From Oreohelix idahoensis (lineage: Eukaryota > Mollusca > Gastropoda > Stylommatophora > Oreohelicidae): DNA of 64,000 nt. The stretch is from positions 186,001-250,000 of the forward strand of contig JAMPIV010008054.1 of assembly GCA_024509875.1 (NCBI GenBank), read 5' to 3'. Shown here in pieces: positions 33,779 to 45,859 of this stretch. The translations under genes and the position numbers were made by a program. The first letter of the stretch is position 1, and every line of letters begins with the position of its first letter. The notes below the pieces were generated by a model. It worked only from the letters and a program-made list of their open reading frames with translations, had not been told where the DNA came from and did not search any database.

Positions 33779-35630
33779 CATGTAAACTGTACTCCACCAA
33801 CATCACACTTGTAAGGCTTTTCTTAAGTATGTATTCTTTTGTGTTTTATCAGATCAACAGACTGAGTAAACCTTACTCCACAAACATCACACTTCTAATG
33901 CTTCTCTCCAGTATGCGTTCTTCTGTGTTGTTTCAGACCAGAAGACTGAGTAAACCCTACACCACAAACATCACACGTGTAAGGCATATCTCCAGTATGT
34001 TTTCTTCTATGTTGTATCAGATTAGCAGACTGAGTAAACCTTACTCCACAAACATTACACTTGTAAGGCTTCTCTCCAGTATGTATTCGTTTGTGTTGTA
34101 TCAGGTTACCAGTCAGAGTAAACCTTACTCCACAAACATCACACATGTACGGCTTCTCTCCAGTATGCATTCTTCTGTGTTGTATCAGACCAGAAGACAT
34201 TGTAAACCTTCCTCCACAAACATCACACTTGTAAGGCTTCTCTCCAGTATGTATTCTTTTGTGTTCCTTCATGTTAGAAGACCATGTAAACTGTCCTCCA
34301 CAAACATCACACTTGTAAGGCATCTCTCCAGTATGCATTCTTCTGTGTTGTCTCAGAACAGAAGACATTGTAAACCCTTCTCAACAAACATCACACTTGT
34401 AAGGCTTCTCTCCAGTATGTATTATTTTGTGTTCCTTTAGGCTAGAAGACAACCGAAACTGTACTCCACACACATCACACTTGTAAGGCTTCTCTCCAGT
34501 ATGTATTTTTTTGTGTTCCTTCAGGTTAGAAGGCCATGTAAACTGTACTCCACAAACATCACACTTGTAAGGCTTCTCTCCGGTATGCATTGTTCTGTGT
34601 TGTTTTAGACCGCCAGACTGAATAAACCCTACTCCACAAACACCACACTTGTAATGCTTCTCTCCAGTATGTGTTCTTCTGTGTTGTTTCATAGCAGAAG
34701 ACTGAGTAAACCCTTCTCCACAAATATCACACTTGTAAGGCTTCTCTCCAGTATGTATTCTTTTGTGTTCCTTCATGTTAGAAGCCCATGTAAACTGTAC
34801 TCCACAAACATCACACTTGTAAGGCTTCTCTCCAGTATGTATTCGTTTGTGTTGTATCAGGTTACCAGACTGAGTAAACCCTACTCCACAAACATCACAC
34901 TTGTAAGGCATCTCTCCAGTATGCATTCTTCTGTGTTGTCTCAGACCAGAAGATCTTGTAAACCCTCCTCCACAAACATCACACTTGTAAGGCTTCTCTC
35001 CAGTATGTATTCTTTTGTGTTTCTTCAGGCTATAAGACAACCGAAACTGTACTCCACACACATCACACTTGTAAGGCTTCTCTCCAGTATGTATTTTTTT
35101 GTGTTCCTTCAGGTTATAAGGCCATGTAAACTGTACTCCACAAACATCACACTTGTGAGGCTTCTCTCCGGTATGCATTGTTCTGTGTTGTTTCAGACCG
35201 CCAGACTGAATAAATCCTACTCCACAAACATCACACTTGTAAGGCTTTTCTCCAGTATGTATTCTTTTTAGTTTTATCGGAGTAGAATATTGTGTTAGCA
35301 TTACACCAGAAACATCATGTTCATAAAGGCTCTGTATCTTTTTACTCTGCACATCGTTAACAAATTCACGACTCATATCAACCCCATCAAGGTCACCACT
35401 TTTCTTTCTGTCATCTGACCCACTTTCATTTTGATTTGTGACCTTAAAACCATTCTGGGTCTCACCAGTGTCTGCTTATCTGTCATGACTAGTAATGGTA
35501 TGTACAGCTACATCTTTTCCAGTTGTTCCAGACTCATTATAATTGTCATTTGTCAACAATGCAAAACTGGTATAATAATTCTTGCACAATCTTTCCTTGA
35601 TGTTGATGCCCTGGTCTTGGTATGGCACAT
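33779..35630 (-). pseudogene. C2H2 zinc-finger protein, 3' exon with ~17 fingers
   Basis: The exon begins after a splice acceptor (ataatttcag, complement of 35631-35640). It has an acidic leader with in-frame TAA at 35476-35478, then MSREFVNDVQSKKIQSLYEH (from 35376) and a run of ten complete fingers to 34384. Nonsense TGA (34381-34383) lies in finger 11, and six to seven more fingers with TAG at 33895-33897 run down to the LTR. Fingers 1-4 (SGGLKQH, WPYNLKEH, RLSYSLKKH, SSGLRQH) recur as fingers 8-11, a 588-bp period. A KRAB, SCAN or BTB domain is not seen. If transcribed it is a DNA-binding regulator, but nonsense codons make it a probable pseudogene. Confidence 0.88.
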
Positions 35631-35822
35631 CTGAAATTATATGGGATTTAGATAGAAATAAATAACTAAGCAGTCAGTTATTTGATACCAACTGAAACCT
35701 ACTGAAACCTGCCTATTTTTTGAGAGTGGTTTTTTGCCACCACTGTTGAAGACCACCAAAATAAATGTTGCAGATCATAAATGGGTTAGCACTGTACTGT
35801 CACTTTTTTTTAAAGTCTGTAG
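35631..35822 (-). other. Probable intron upstream of zinc-finger exon
   Basis: The acceptor AG is complementary to 35631-35632 with a pyrimidine-poor but AT-rich approach. No further exon is recognised before the LTR element begins at about 35823. Confidence 0.45.
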
Positions 35823-37034
35823 TGAGTGGTATGAAGGGTACAGTCACTCACCCTGTACTGTCAAGCATAGATCAACGAATCAGACTAGTGTTCATTTCCA
35901 ATTGACAGCACATAATTTATTCACACAGCAACATCAATCCGGTACGATACACTACACAGGTACAACAGCATACACAAAACGAATAATAATCAATTGCGCA
36001 GAATGTCACAGCTGTTCAGTATGATGTAAACCCTGTTTACATCGCAGTTCTAACGTTACATCAGTAAACCCACCAGAACGACTGCTGATACTGCAGTTAC
36101 AAAATGCTACACAGGCTTAAATCTATAGGAATACTTCAACGACTGCATACACTGCAGTTACCAAAATGCCGCACACGCTTAAATCTATATATATACTTGC
36201 AGTTCTAATGTTCCACCAGAACGACTGCTGATACTGCAGTTACAAAACGCCACACAGGCTTAAATCTATAGGAATACTTCACCAACTGCAAACACTGCAG
36301 TTCCCAAAACGCCGCACAGGCTTAAATCTATACATATATACTCGCAGTTCTAATGTTCCACTAGAACGACTGCTGATACTGCAGTTACTAAACACCACAC
36401 AGGATTAACTTTATATATACTCAAAAGACTGTCCGCTCTGCAGTCTACAAGTAATCTGGCCTGCACAAATCCTGGCCTTATAATCTCTTTAAATAAAGTA
36501 CATTCACCAGAAAACTCTCCCTCCATAAGGAACAATGGCCTTACCATCTCCTAACGCCGTTCCTGCACAATAGAAATCTATCAGGGAGGTAAATATGATT
36601 CAAACATCGGCCTTAACATAAAGTACACCTTATCTTCTCTTATCTGCAGATAATCACACCTAAAATAAGCAAATAATGGTACACCTCGAAAAATGGCCAA
36701 ACATCGTTCCCGTACACTACCCTGGGAACACACACAAGACACAGGGCTGACTATCCAGTCAACGCCCAAACTTAGACTGCACGGGAACACGCATCTCCCG
36801 CCAAACAGTCACCGGACTCAGCTGTTCACGGACTAGCCGTGAGCTATTCACAGCCGGCCGAAACTAGTACAGAATAACTAACTGACTAGCGCTCACGACG
36901 TTTTCTGTACACTCTGTTTTCTAACATATAAATGTTTAAACAACTCACAATTAAACAAGTCCACAAGCGCCACAACTCTAAATTCACACTGTTCAACCCA
37001 CATACTAAGGATCACTTCCCTTTGGACCTTAACA
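35823..37034 (-). repeat. Left LTR (3' LTR, ~1.2 kb) of the Gag-only element
   Basis: From tgagtggtatgaaggg to ccttggacc-type sequence ending ttaaca at 37034. It aligns to 41544-43608. It contains about three copies of a ~136-bp minisatellite (36045-36455) built around actgctgatactgcagttac and cacacaggcttaaatctata. Confidence 0.9.
36045..36455. repeat. ~136-bp minisatellite in left LTR
   Basis: Units alternate actgctgatactgcagttac and ctgcatacactgcagttac half-units, each ending in a cgcacaggcttaaatctata-like segment. Roughly three full units. Confidence 0.85.
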
Positions 37035-38970
37035 TACTACCACACCCTCCGGAGAAAAAAGAGATTTATCATTTTTTTAAAAGAATTACATCAACGAAAA
37101 AATGAGGGGTCAGCTAAGCTCTAATATATGCTTACAACAATAGTTTTATGATAAGGTCAAAATAATACCTCGCCAAATAATACAGCAAGTGTACAATAAA
37201 CAAATTACCCATAATAATCTGCTAAATACACCGAAATAATCATTTACAAACAAAGTTAAGTATATTACTGTAGACCAAGCAGGATGCAATAAATAGAAAG
37301 TAAAGTCAATGAAATCGAAATAGGAAGAAAGATCCATAATACCTAATAGTAACAATTAAGCAAATCAATTTCTTGCATGAAATAAATAGAACTGTCACCA
37401 ATAGTTACATATACTAATCCATATTACAATACAAACATTACAAAGGATGGAAGTATAAGAAGTGTAAGAAGTAAACGTATACAAATAGTATCAAGTAACA
37501 TCCAGATGAAACGTGGAAGCATAACCAAAGTATAGACCGCTTCCAAAGAAATGGAGTGAAACGAAGAATCATCCGAAAAGGAAGAAGGAAATTCAAAATA
37601 TGAATGCATAGAAAAATGACAACAATACATCCCAACAACAATCCAACTAAATAACGCATAATAAATAATTTAGCCAAATTACAAAACTTATTCATAACTA
37701 AAATGACTTATCACAGGCATCACACAAAAAAGTGCGATATATAAAAATATCACAATCTCAAAAAAAAAAAATTACTATTTTAAATGGAATATCAACATAT
37801 ATTATTACACCTTATTAAGCGCTTTGGCGCAGAAAAAATATAACAATGTCAACGAAAAATAAATTTCCCAAAAAATTACAATACAAAAAAGTTTCTTTAA
37901 AGCTAAAAAAAAAAAAATAGTATTTTAATTTTCTCTAGCTTAAATCTATAACTAATATACCAAAAATGGAATCATCTTTAACCAAATGAATGACATCTAA
38001 CAAAAAGAATTCCCATTCTTAAGTAGACTCATAATAAACGCATACTAGTTTAAACAGAATTCAGCAGAAAAAAGCACATGACAAAAAAAAAAATACCAGA
38101 AACCAATGTTTCAAAATATAAAATAAAAGAAAATAAAAATTTAATGAATAACAAGACTCTCTGAAACAACTAACGCATATTCCTCGCTAATGAGTTTGTG
38201 CATAGGGCTGGCAATCTCATCAAGTACAAAATTATCCTAAGAACCAACGCTGTCAAAACATATTAATGTTTGATGAATCAACTATCATAGCTTCAAACTT
38301 CACAACGGAGCACCTATGGTCAAACATAATATGGTCTAAGTGGAATAGTCTTCCGACTAGCGTATGAAAATAACACAATTCCACAATCCCATTACAAAAA
38401 TTAAAGATAAGTCCTCCAAAGTGATATGATACAATTTTATTGCAATCATAATACATATAATGTTTATCCACAAAACAATAATGAAACCAATAACATAGAG
38501 TTACAACAGTGCATACATATGAACATACACAATATGCAATACGGCATTATATAATGTATGCTACTTGCAATACAATAATTCATTATCCAAAAAATAAATT
38601 AAGTGTAAAAAACACTGTAGAAATCTTAAACCAACTCCTAACGAAAAAAAAAATAAATAGGTCACAACTTCGGGGTCCTTGATAGTATTCTGTACACCGC
38701 ACGGGGTAACGTCATACAATACTGGGTCAACAGGCTCACTTGGCTGCGCTTGACTAGACTCCTGGTCGTAGGTTGACCTACATTCCTCTCACAGTGAAAA
38801 AATAACTTCGGTGCGATGATTCTTAACGCAAAGCCGAATACTGTGGGAAAATACAAACGAAAATGTCTATTTCAATCAACTTGTGAGATTTATTGAAGTA
38901 AAACAGAAAGTTAGTCTTACATTTACCCAAACGTGTGGCAGTGAAAACGTCTGGTTTCTATATGATGCCA
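37035..38970. other. AT-rich internal region, no gene recognised
   Basis: Strongly A-rich plus strand, many short frames without family resemblance. In the minus orientation this would be the 3' part of the element, where pol genes would be expected. None is visible. Confidence 0.55.
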
Positions 38971-40467
38971 TCATTTCCTCGTTACACTCTCGAACTCAAA
39001 ATGCATAACAAGCAGTAGTATTTGAAACAATACTCTTATTGTTATCTTGTTTATAACCAAGTTTGTTCTTTTGTTGTGCAACATTATTATGATTAGTATT
39101 TCTCCTTTTATAAAAATATCTAACCGATGGATTTTGTTGTGTCTTAGAACCGTCATTATAAGGCTGATAACCTTTAATGTAGTTATTTCTCTCACCAAAA
39201 CTGTTTCTTTTCTCCTTTGTGACAATATGCTTATCAAATTGCTCAGTACTAGTGATAATACAATTCTTACGGTTATCAACTTTTTGGGCACAAGTATTAC
39301 TAATAGCTTTGTCCCTTATTATCTGTTTATCAGAATTTCCATAACCAGAATAATGGTTGATCTTTTGAAATTTAAATTGACAGTTATCTCCATTTTTTTG
39401 TAATCTGCCAAACTGACTGATAACGTAGAATTATCTTTGCTGGCCTGACGCCAAGAGTCAGTAATGTTAGCAGTAGTAGTACGTGGAAAATTGTATTTGC
39501 CACGTAAAGATTTACGTCCACCATGCTCGATTTTCGTCTCAGCAAAGAGTGTTAAGGGCTGACTCCTTGCTTGTTTTACTTGGTGATAAACAACCTTCTG
39601 TCTACTGTTGTCAACATTGACAGTAGACAACCCCTTGATGCCTAAAACAACATCTACTAATGCATCCACTCTTTTTCTTAGATCACTAATCTCAACATTT
39701 CTAAGTGAGATGTCTTCGGTTTGTTTCTTAATTAAGTTATTAGATGTTATAACCTTACTCTTCTCCTCCATGAGTAATTTCTCAATATCAGTCATTTCCT
39801 CTTTCTTAAACGATAACTCCTCTACTCTCTTTTCTACATCATTTTCTTTACTAGCCCTCAACTGCTCCAAGTCCAACTGAAGTTCCTCAATGTCACTATC
39901 ATGGCTATCTACAAGCTCATGACTCTTCTCGGGAGATACTGAATACTTTTCTTTAAGTCGGTGACTAACAATCACATTGTCACTTAATAAATCAGTAAGT
40001 GTTTCATTACATAAGTCTTCACATTTCTTGGCCTGAACTTTAAATTTTCCATATATATCTGTCTTTTCTTGCACATTTCGAGTGAGATTACCTATTACGC
40101 TATTCTTATGTTCTATCTGAACTTCCAAGTCTTTTACTCTACTGTATTCTGAGTCTAATGCTGTTTTTACACTAGCAAGCTCCAAGTTTGATTTCTGTAA
40201 CTCACTTGTGAGCTTAGACACTGTTTCTTGTAATTTATTCTTTTCAGCACTATCCTGCAAAAAATTAGCCCTCTCCTGTAGAGGACTCTGTTTGTTTACT
40301 TTTGTTTGTTTCTCATTTCTCAACTCCCTTTTCTGCTCGTCAGAAATATCGTTGTGGATTAATTTGTATATACCTTGCACAATATGTCCGTGTTTAACCT
40401 CAATATATTGTTGCAAAAACACACGAAGGTGCCATAGCAAATTAACCAAATCCTTAGCCATTAACAA
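38971..40467 (-). pseudogene. Gag-like coiled-coil protein of the LTR element
   Basis: A frame of 382 codons from ATG 40465-40467 to 39319, then a shifted frame continuing to about 38971. Residues 1-60 are helical (LVNLLWHLRVFLQQYIEVKH). Residues 60-260 form a long coiled coil (QETVSKLTSELQKSNLELAS; EELSFKKEEMTDIEKLLMEE). The end is basic with Ser/Thr. The shifted tail is Asn/Tyr/Gln-rich (GYQPYNDGSK, NTNHNNVAQQKN), resembling the Asn-rich end of Gypsy 1 Gag. No zinc knuckle is visible. I infer a capsid-forming role from position and architecture, not from a recognised domain. Confidence 0.55.
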
Positions 40468-41543
40468 ATTACAAACTTAAAGTTATGTTCAGCAAATGAC
40501 TCTAGGGATGCTGACACATTAATCAAAAAATCATCCATCACACATGCTCCAAGTCGTGGGCCTCTCAATCTTTCATTATCTCTACCTACCACCAATGCAC
40601 ACACCAACATAGGTCTTATATCTGTAGGATCCATATCATGATCCATAGTGATTCAATGACTGAGTGTAAACTTGTATTGAACACTGATAATTACTGTATT
40701 TCAATTCTCAATTATTATGCACTAAATTCCATACTAAACAGTTAATAGAATACATAATGCATGATATGAGAAGACTTGATAGCATACATACATAAACACA
40801 GTTTCCACAACAACAAAAAACCCACTTATCTTGCAAATAGCAAAGAGTCCCTTCTTTTCCCGTTACAACCGATGGGCATCAGATGATACACCATAAGGAG
40901 ACTCCCATGTCAACTCTCACTCCACCTTGACACAATATGCTGTGTTGTCGTACAAAGCACAGGAAACTGGAACCTGGAAACAGTATGCTATGTGATCGTA
41001 CACAGCACAGAAAACTGGAAACTGGAAACAGTACAAGTTATCCACTTGTTCCCCCTGTCGTCACGAAGGTACAATGTCTGTCATTCTTGTTGAAAAGAGT
41101 TACCTGATATTTCGAACTTGCATATAAAACTGGAACATACTGTAATTCTCATAATGCAGAAATCGCTGATGATGACGAATCAGGACAGGTCGTCATAACC
41201 ATGTCAATGTTTACTTGAAAATTTCATTCCGAAACGTAGAATTGGACAAGCTGCAGGAATGTCATAGGGAGGCATGTAAACAATACACAAATCCCCGTGT
41301 CACCGATTACAGGTCATGAGCGACACAAAACTGTCTGTCAATAATAGAGGCTTTGCCGACTATAGGTCACGATCGACACAAAAACTGTAGAAGATTCGCC
41401 TTTGTTTCTAAATACAAGCCACGCCCACACAGGGCTATTCATTGCTCTTATAACGCAAATTCGTGGTCATTACGCCCGAAAAACTGGGCACCAAATAATA
41501 AATCCGTTCTTTTTAGAACAGGCAACCACTGATAAAGTCTGAG
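40468..41543. other. Untranslated leader of the LTR element (minus orientation)
   Basis: Between the Gag start and the right LTR. No gene. Contains two near-repeats of acagcacaggaaactggaa (40970-41030) and of a tatagg/acaggtcacgatcgacac pair (41310-41385). The expected primer site just left of 41544 cannot be assigned to a tRNA with confidence. Confidence 0.45.
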
Positions 41544-41764
41544 TGAGTGGTAAGGACGGTACAGTCACTCACCCTGTACTGTCAAGCATAGATCAACGAA
41601 TCAGACTAGTGTTCATTTCCAATTGACAGCACATAATTTATTCACACAGCAACATCGATCCGGTACGATACACTACACAGGTACAACAGCATACACAAAA
41701 CCAATAATAATCAATTGCGCAGAATGTCACAGCTGTTCAGTATGATGTAAACCCTGTTTACATC

Positions 41765-42290
41765 GCAGTTCTAATGTTACATCAGTAAATCCACCAGAAC
41801 AACTGCTGATACTGCAGTTACAAAACGCCACACAGGCTTAAATCTATAGGAATACTTTAACGACTGCATACACTGCAGTTACCAAAATGCCGCACAGGCT
41901 TAAATCTATATATATACTCGCAGTTCTGATGTTCCACCAGAACGACTGCTGATACTGCAGTTACAAAACGCCACACAGGCTTAAATCTATAGGAATACTT
42001 CAACGACTGCATACACTGCAGTTACCAAAACGCCGCACAGGCTTAAATCTATATATATACTCGCAGTTCTAATGTTCCACCAGAAAGTCTGCTGATACTG
42101 CAGTTACAAAACGCCACACAGGCTTAAATCTATAGGAATACTTCAACAACTGCATACACTGCAGTTCCCAAAATGCCGCACAGGCTTAAATCTATATATA
42201 TACTCGCAGTTCTAATGTTCCACTAGAACGACTGCTGATACTGCAGTTACTAAACGCCACACAGGCTTAAATTTATATATACTCAAAAGA
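41765..42290. repeat. ~136-bp minisatellite in right LTR
   Basis: Same units as at 36045-36455, about four copies, showing unit gain or loss since the two LTRs were identical. Confidence 0.85.
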
Positions 42291-42506
42291 CTGTCCGCTC
42301 TGCAGTCTACAAGTAATCTGGCCTGCACAAATCCTGGCCTTATAATCTCTTTAAATAAAGTACATTCACCAGAAAACTCTCCCTCCATAAGGAACAATGG
42401 CCTTACCATCTCCTAGCGCCGTTCCTGCACAGTAGAAATCTATCAGGGAGGTAAATATGATTCAAACATCGGCCTTAACACGTCCTTAACATAAAGTACA
42501 CCTTAT

Positions 42507-43202
42507 TGTTGCGTGGGTGTCGCTGGTGTTGGGGTGTCCTTCGTGCGATTATTATTAGTTTTGCTTGTATGCTTGTTTATCTATCATTATCTCAGTTGAG
42601 GTCGACATAAAGTTTTGTTGTTGATTAATAAGTGTCCAAGCAAACCTCGGTTCCGTACGAACTGATTCATTATTAATATAAACTTCCTATAAAGAAGAGT
42701 CCATCAGGTCAAGGGACAATCAACAATGCAAGTTGAAGCAATCAAACGTAATCAAAGTCCGTCCGTGTCAATATAATGTGTCAGATGAACGTCATGGCTT
42801 TGTACATGCGCTGCTGTAGTCAGACAGCCAGAAATGAGCGCATGAGTTCTTGACAGCTACAAATTGAATCATAATACGATTCTCCTTCCATCATTTAATT
42901 TACTTAATAAATCTCATACTTTATCTTAATATCTGAACTGACTCTGAGTTCTATATTGAATTCATATATCGGCTATATACTAAGCCTCTCCTTGGAAGAA
43001 ATACAAGACACGACTTCTCTGCGTGACGGACAGCATAAAAAGGGTAATGTAACCAAGTCACCAAGCGTGACCTTCCCAACGCGAATACGTCATAATCTTA
43101 GCATATATTTCGCGTTCAGTAATCCATAGAATGTCAACATATTCTATTAAACTATTCTGCTAAACCCCAGCAGAAGCCGTCATTTAAAATAACACCGTAA
43201 CA
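42507..43202. mobile_element. Solo LTR (696 bp) inside the right LTR, TSD cttat
   Basis: Begins TGTTGCGTGGGTG and ends CACCGTAACA, flanked by cttat at 42502-42506 and 43203-43207. The empty site is preserved in the left LTR (caccttatcttctc near 36630). Same family as 22120-22934, shorter in its 5' part. Confidence 0.93.
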
Positions 43203-43608
43203 CTTATCTTCTCTTATCTGCAGATAATCACACCTAAAATAGGCAAATAATGGTACACCTCAAAAAATGGCCAAACATCGTTCCCGTACACTAATCTGAG
43301 AACACACACAAGACACAGGGCTGACTATCCAGTCAACGCCCAAACTTAGACTGCACGGGAACACACATCTCCCGCCAAACAGTCACCGGACTCGGCTGTT
43401 CACGGACTAGCCGTGAGCTATTCACAGCCGGCCAAAACTAGTACAGAATAACTAACTGACTAGCGCTCACGACGTTTTCTGTACACTCTGTTTTCTAACA
43501 TATAAATGTTTAAACAACTCACAATTAAACAAGTCCACAAGCGCCACAACTCTAAATTCACACTGTTCAACCCACATACTAAGGATCACTTCCCTTTGGA
43601 CCTTAACA

Positions 43609-44800
43609 TTATTAGATTCTTAAATTGTGTAGCTCTATAAAAGACATATAGCTGAATTCAAATTTAAAAATGGGGATAATAAGCCATTATGGCAGCATTA
43701 CATTTCATTCTATATCTTCAATATCCATTAGTAAAATAAATAGTTAATTTCCTTCATTATGTGCACAATTTTTTAAAACAAGTGTTTACATTAATGTCTG
43801 CACATATTCATTTTGCCAGATTTTGCTGAATGTCATGAGTGGACATAGTATGGTATATTTTTAGAAAATTCATATTGAATCTAGTTATGGGAAGCATGTC
43901 AAGATGTCTTGCAAACAAGAACATTATTTTAAAATAATAATAAAAAAACAAAGCAGCTTTAAAAGCAAACATTTCTTACAAGATTCAAATTACGGTGAAA
44001 TGTTTTTTTTTTTTAAATTAATGGCAGAAGTCTTTAACTGCTCAATCTGAAAAAGTTTAAGGGCAAAGGTTAAATGCTCTGCTGCATCAGTGTGATGTGG
44101 CTGGTACTAAACTGTATTGGCTACTGCTGTTCCTTTGGATCTACCGGTTTTGTTTAGAGGGGGAACATGCTGCACGGGCAACTGCTTGATCTCCATGTAA
44201 CTGTGCCCACGATGGCAATATGGACAGGACACTCCAGCGTTACCCTATAAGTGTCGGCCCAACATGGGAAGTAGCGTTAATAGTCACAAGCTTCTTGCCT
44301 ACCTGGTGTAAGGCATGGGAACAGGGGTTACCTCTGACAGGTGGAGATTGTTACTAGTTTCTATTGTCTCTTAGGTATCGTTAGCATTTGACTGGTCTGT
44401 CAGGCCTGCTAATGTGGCTGACATACTTTTGAATGACACAAATATCTTGTGTGCTGTTATTCTGTCATGTGATGATGATCTGGTTATGATGGCAATGAAA
44501 ATTCAGTAATGATAAAAGAGCAACAAAGACATGCTGGTCTCATTGCAAGAGTTAGTAACGAAACATATTTATTTTAGAATACATTGACATCAGTGGTTTA
44601 GACATTCTATACGTAGACAGCAGTAGTTCAGATATTCTTCATCAGCATGTTCATGGCAAAATTGTACATAGTTATTAAATAATCACTATGGGTGTTGACC
44701 GACCACACTAGCCGCTGCCACATCAAGGTTAGCGGAAGCTCTATGGCAACAAATTTTAGGATGCATGGGTTAACGATAATAACCATGTTAAAAGATTTCA

Positions 44801-44802
<2 letters not shown>
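43609..44802. other. No gene recognised
   Basis: 43609-44040 is AT-rich. 44050-44390 is GC-richer, with blocks such as cagcgttaccctataagtgt and aggtggagattgttactag that look like a LINE 5' leader, possibly of the LINE beginning near 45860, but no coding follows directly. Confidence 0.35.

Positions 44803-44886
<84 letters not shown>
44803..44886. repeat. (AT)n microsatellite, 84 bp
   Basis: Perfect AT dinucleotide run, left of the SINE. Confidence 0.97.
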
Positions 44887-44888
<2 letters not shown>

Positions 44889-45107
44889 AGCTGCGCTGGT
44901 GTAATGGTTACAATGTTGTACTGGTGACCAGGTTTTCAAGGTTCAAGCCCGAGCGTCAGCGCTTGAAGGAGGGTCAATGACCGGGCTTTTTACTGAATAA
45001 CCTGAACAGCTCCTGTGATAAACCCTCTGAGGATGGGAAGGAGCAAACCTCCTTATTGGGCCAAAGAGCTGAAAGCCCAAGTGCCGCTGGTTAAGAAAAA
45101 AAAAAAA
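44887..45107 (+). mobile_element. tRNA-derived SINE between two (AT)n tracts
   Basis: The first 70 bp resemble a tRNA gene with polymerase III promoter boxes: ctggtgtaatggtta (A box region, 44896-44910) and ggttcaagcccg (B box, 44940-44951). An unrelated body follows (aatgaccgggc, ctctgaggatgggaaggagc), then ggttaag and a run of 12 A. Alternating AT on both sides suggests insertion into one AT tract, whose repeat hides the target duplication. Confidence 0.7.
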
Positions 45108-45111
45108 TATA

Positions 45112-45190
<79 letters not shown>
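45107..45190. repeat. (AT)n microsatellite, ~84 bp
   Basis: AT run with one C (45113), directly after the SINE A-tail. Confidence 0.95.
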
Positions 45191-45193
<3 letters not shown>

Positions 45194-45859
45194 CTCCAAA
45201 AAATCTCCTAACGTTGTACTGAATGCATTAACAAATGACTCACTGGTCAAGTTGAAGCTCTGCAGTAAACGGTACTGGAGGAATATGTATCTGAGGTTGG
45301 ATACGTGAACAAGCCAATTCTGGCTAAATTTAAACGATACATTATTCTTGACATATCTGGCACAAGGAAACAACATCATCTTGCAGATGATTATAATCAT
45401 TTCATGGCCGTGTCCTACCTAGACTTGGGATTAGACCATGGAACAAAGAAAGCCTGCTCACGACGAAGGATCTATGGATCTGCCTCAAGTACATTGCCTG
45501 TATGGCAACAAATCACCACGTCATACTGTGTTATGCCTAGTTTAATACTGGTGCAGGGTTGTACACAAACAACATTACAAAAAAATATCACTGCTGTGCT
45601 CAGATGCATGTCTGAATTTCCCAGGCGTATATATGGTAGCTTTAAACATCTTTCTGACCCTCAATGAATGTAACATCTTTAACAGACAGGTTCTAGTATC
45701 TCACAAGATAGCTATCACCTCCTTCAAACTGGGCAATCCCTGATTAATAAGTTGTTGTCCTGCCATTGTTAGCTTTCCCCATTGGGTGCATGGGGACTTG
45801 GGTCAAACTCAAACTGTGGACAGAAAATTTAACACCAAGCAATAATCACAAAAAGAGAA
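45191..45859. other. No gene recognised
   Basis: Open stretches 45215-45308 and 45305-45667 give ordinary-looking but unmatched sequence (SPNVVLNALTNDSLVKLKL). They may be remnants of a mobile element. Nothing can be named. Confidence 0.35.

Larger units (their letters stand above)
35823..43608 (-). mobile_element. Large LTR element carrying only a Gag-like gene (TR-GAG-like)
   Basis: Two long direct repeats flank 4.5 kb that contains a single recognisable gene, a coiled-coil Gag-like ORF on the minus strand. Orientation is minus: the repeat then starts TGTTAAGGTCC, and next to it inside the element lies ggagggtgtgg, a polypurine-like tract (complement of 37035-37052). No protease, RT or integrase is visible, so it would depend on another element for movement. 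No matching 5-bp target duplication was found at the outer ends. Confidence 0.75.
41544..43608 (-). repeat. Right LTR (5' LTR, ~1.37 kb plus insert) of the Gag-only element
   Basis: Aligns with the left LTR from tgagtggtaaggacgg to gaccttaaca. It is longer because it has about one extra minisatellite unit (41765-42290) and carries a 696-bp solo LTR at 42507-43202. Confidence 0.9.

Noticed and set aside
36350..42409. Two identical 65-codon minus-strand frames (36350-36547, 42212-42409) as a conserved small gene
   Set aside because: They lie at the same place in the two LTRs and simply reflect LTR identity; no independent support for translation.
35819..43613. 5-bp target duplication around the Gag-only element
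   Set aside because: The flanks (aagtc or tgtag on the left, ttatt on the right) do not match; not claimed.
44887..44960. Functional tRNA gene
   Set aside because: Box A and B are present but no acceptor-stem pairing is evident, and the unit continues into a SINE body with an A tail.
44628..45400. Open frames of alternating Ile-Tyr
   Set aside because: Translations of (AT)n microsatellites with no coding meaning.
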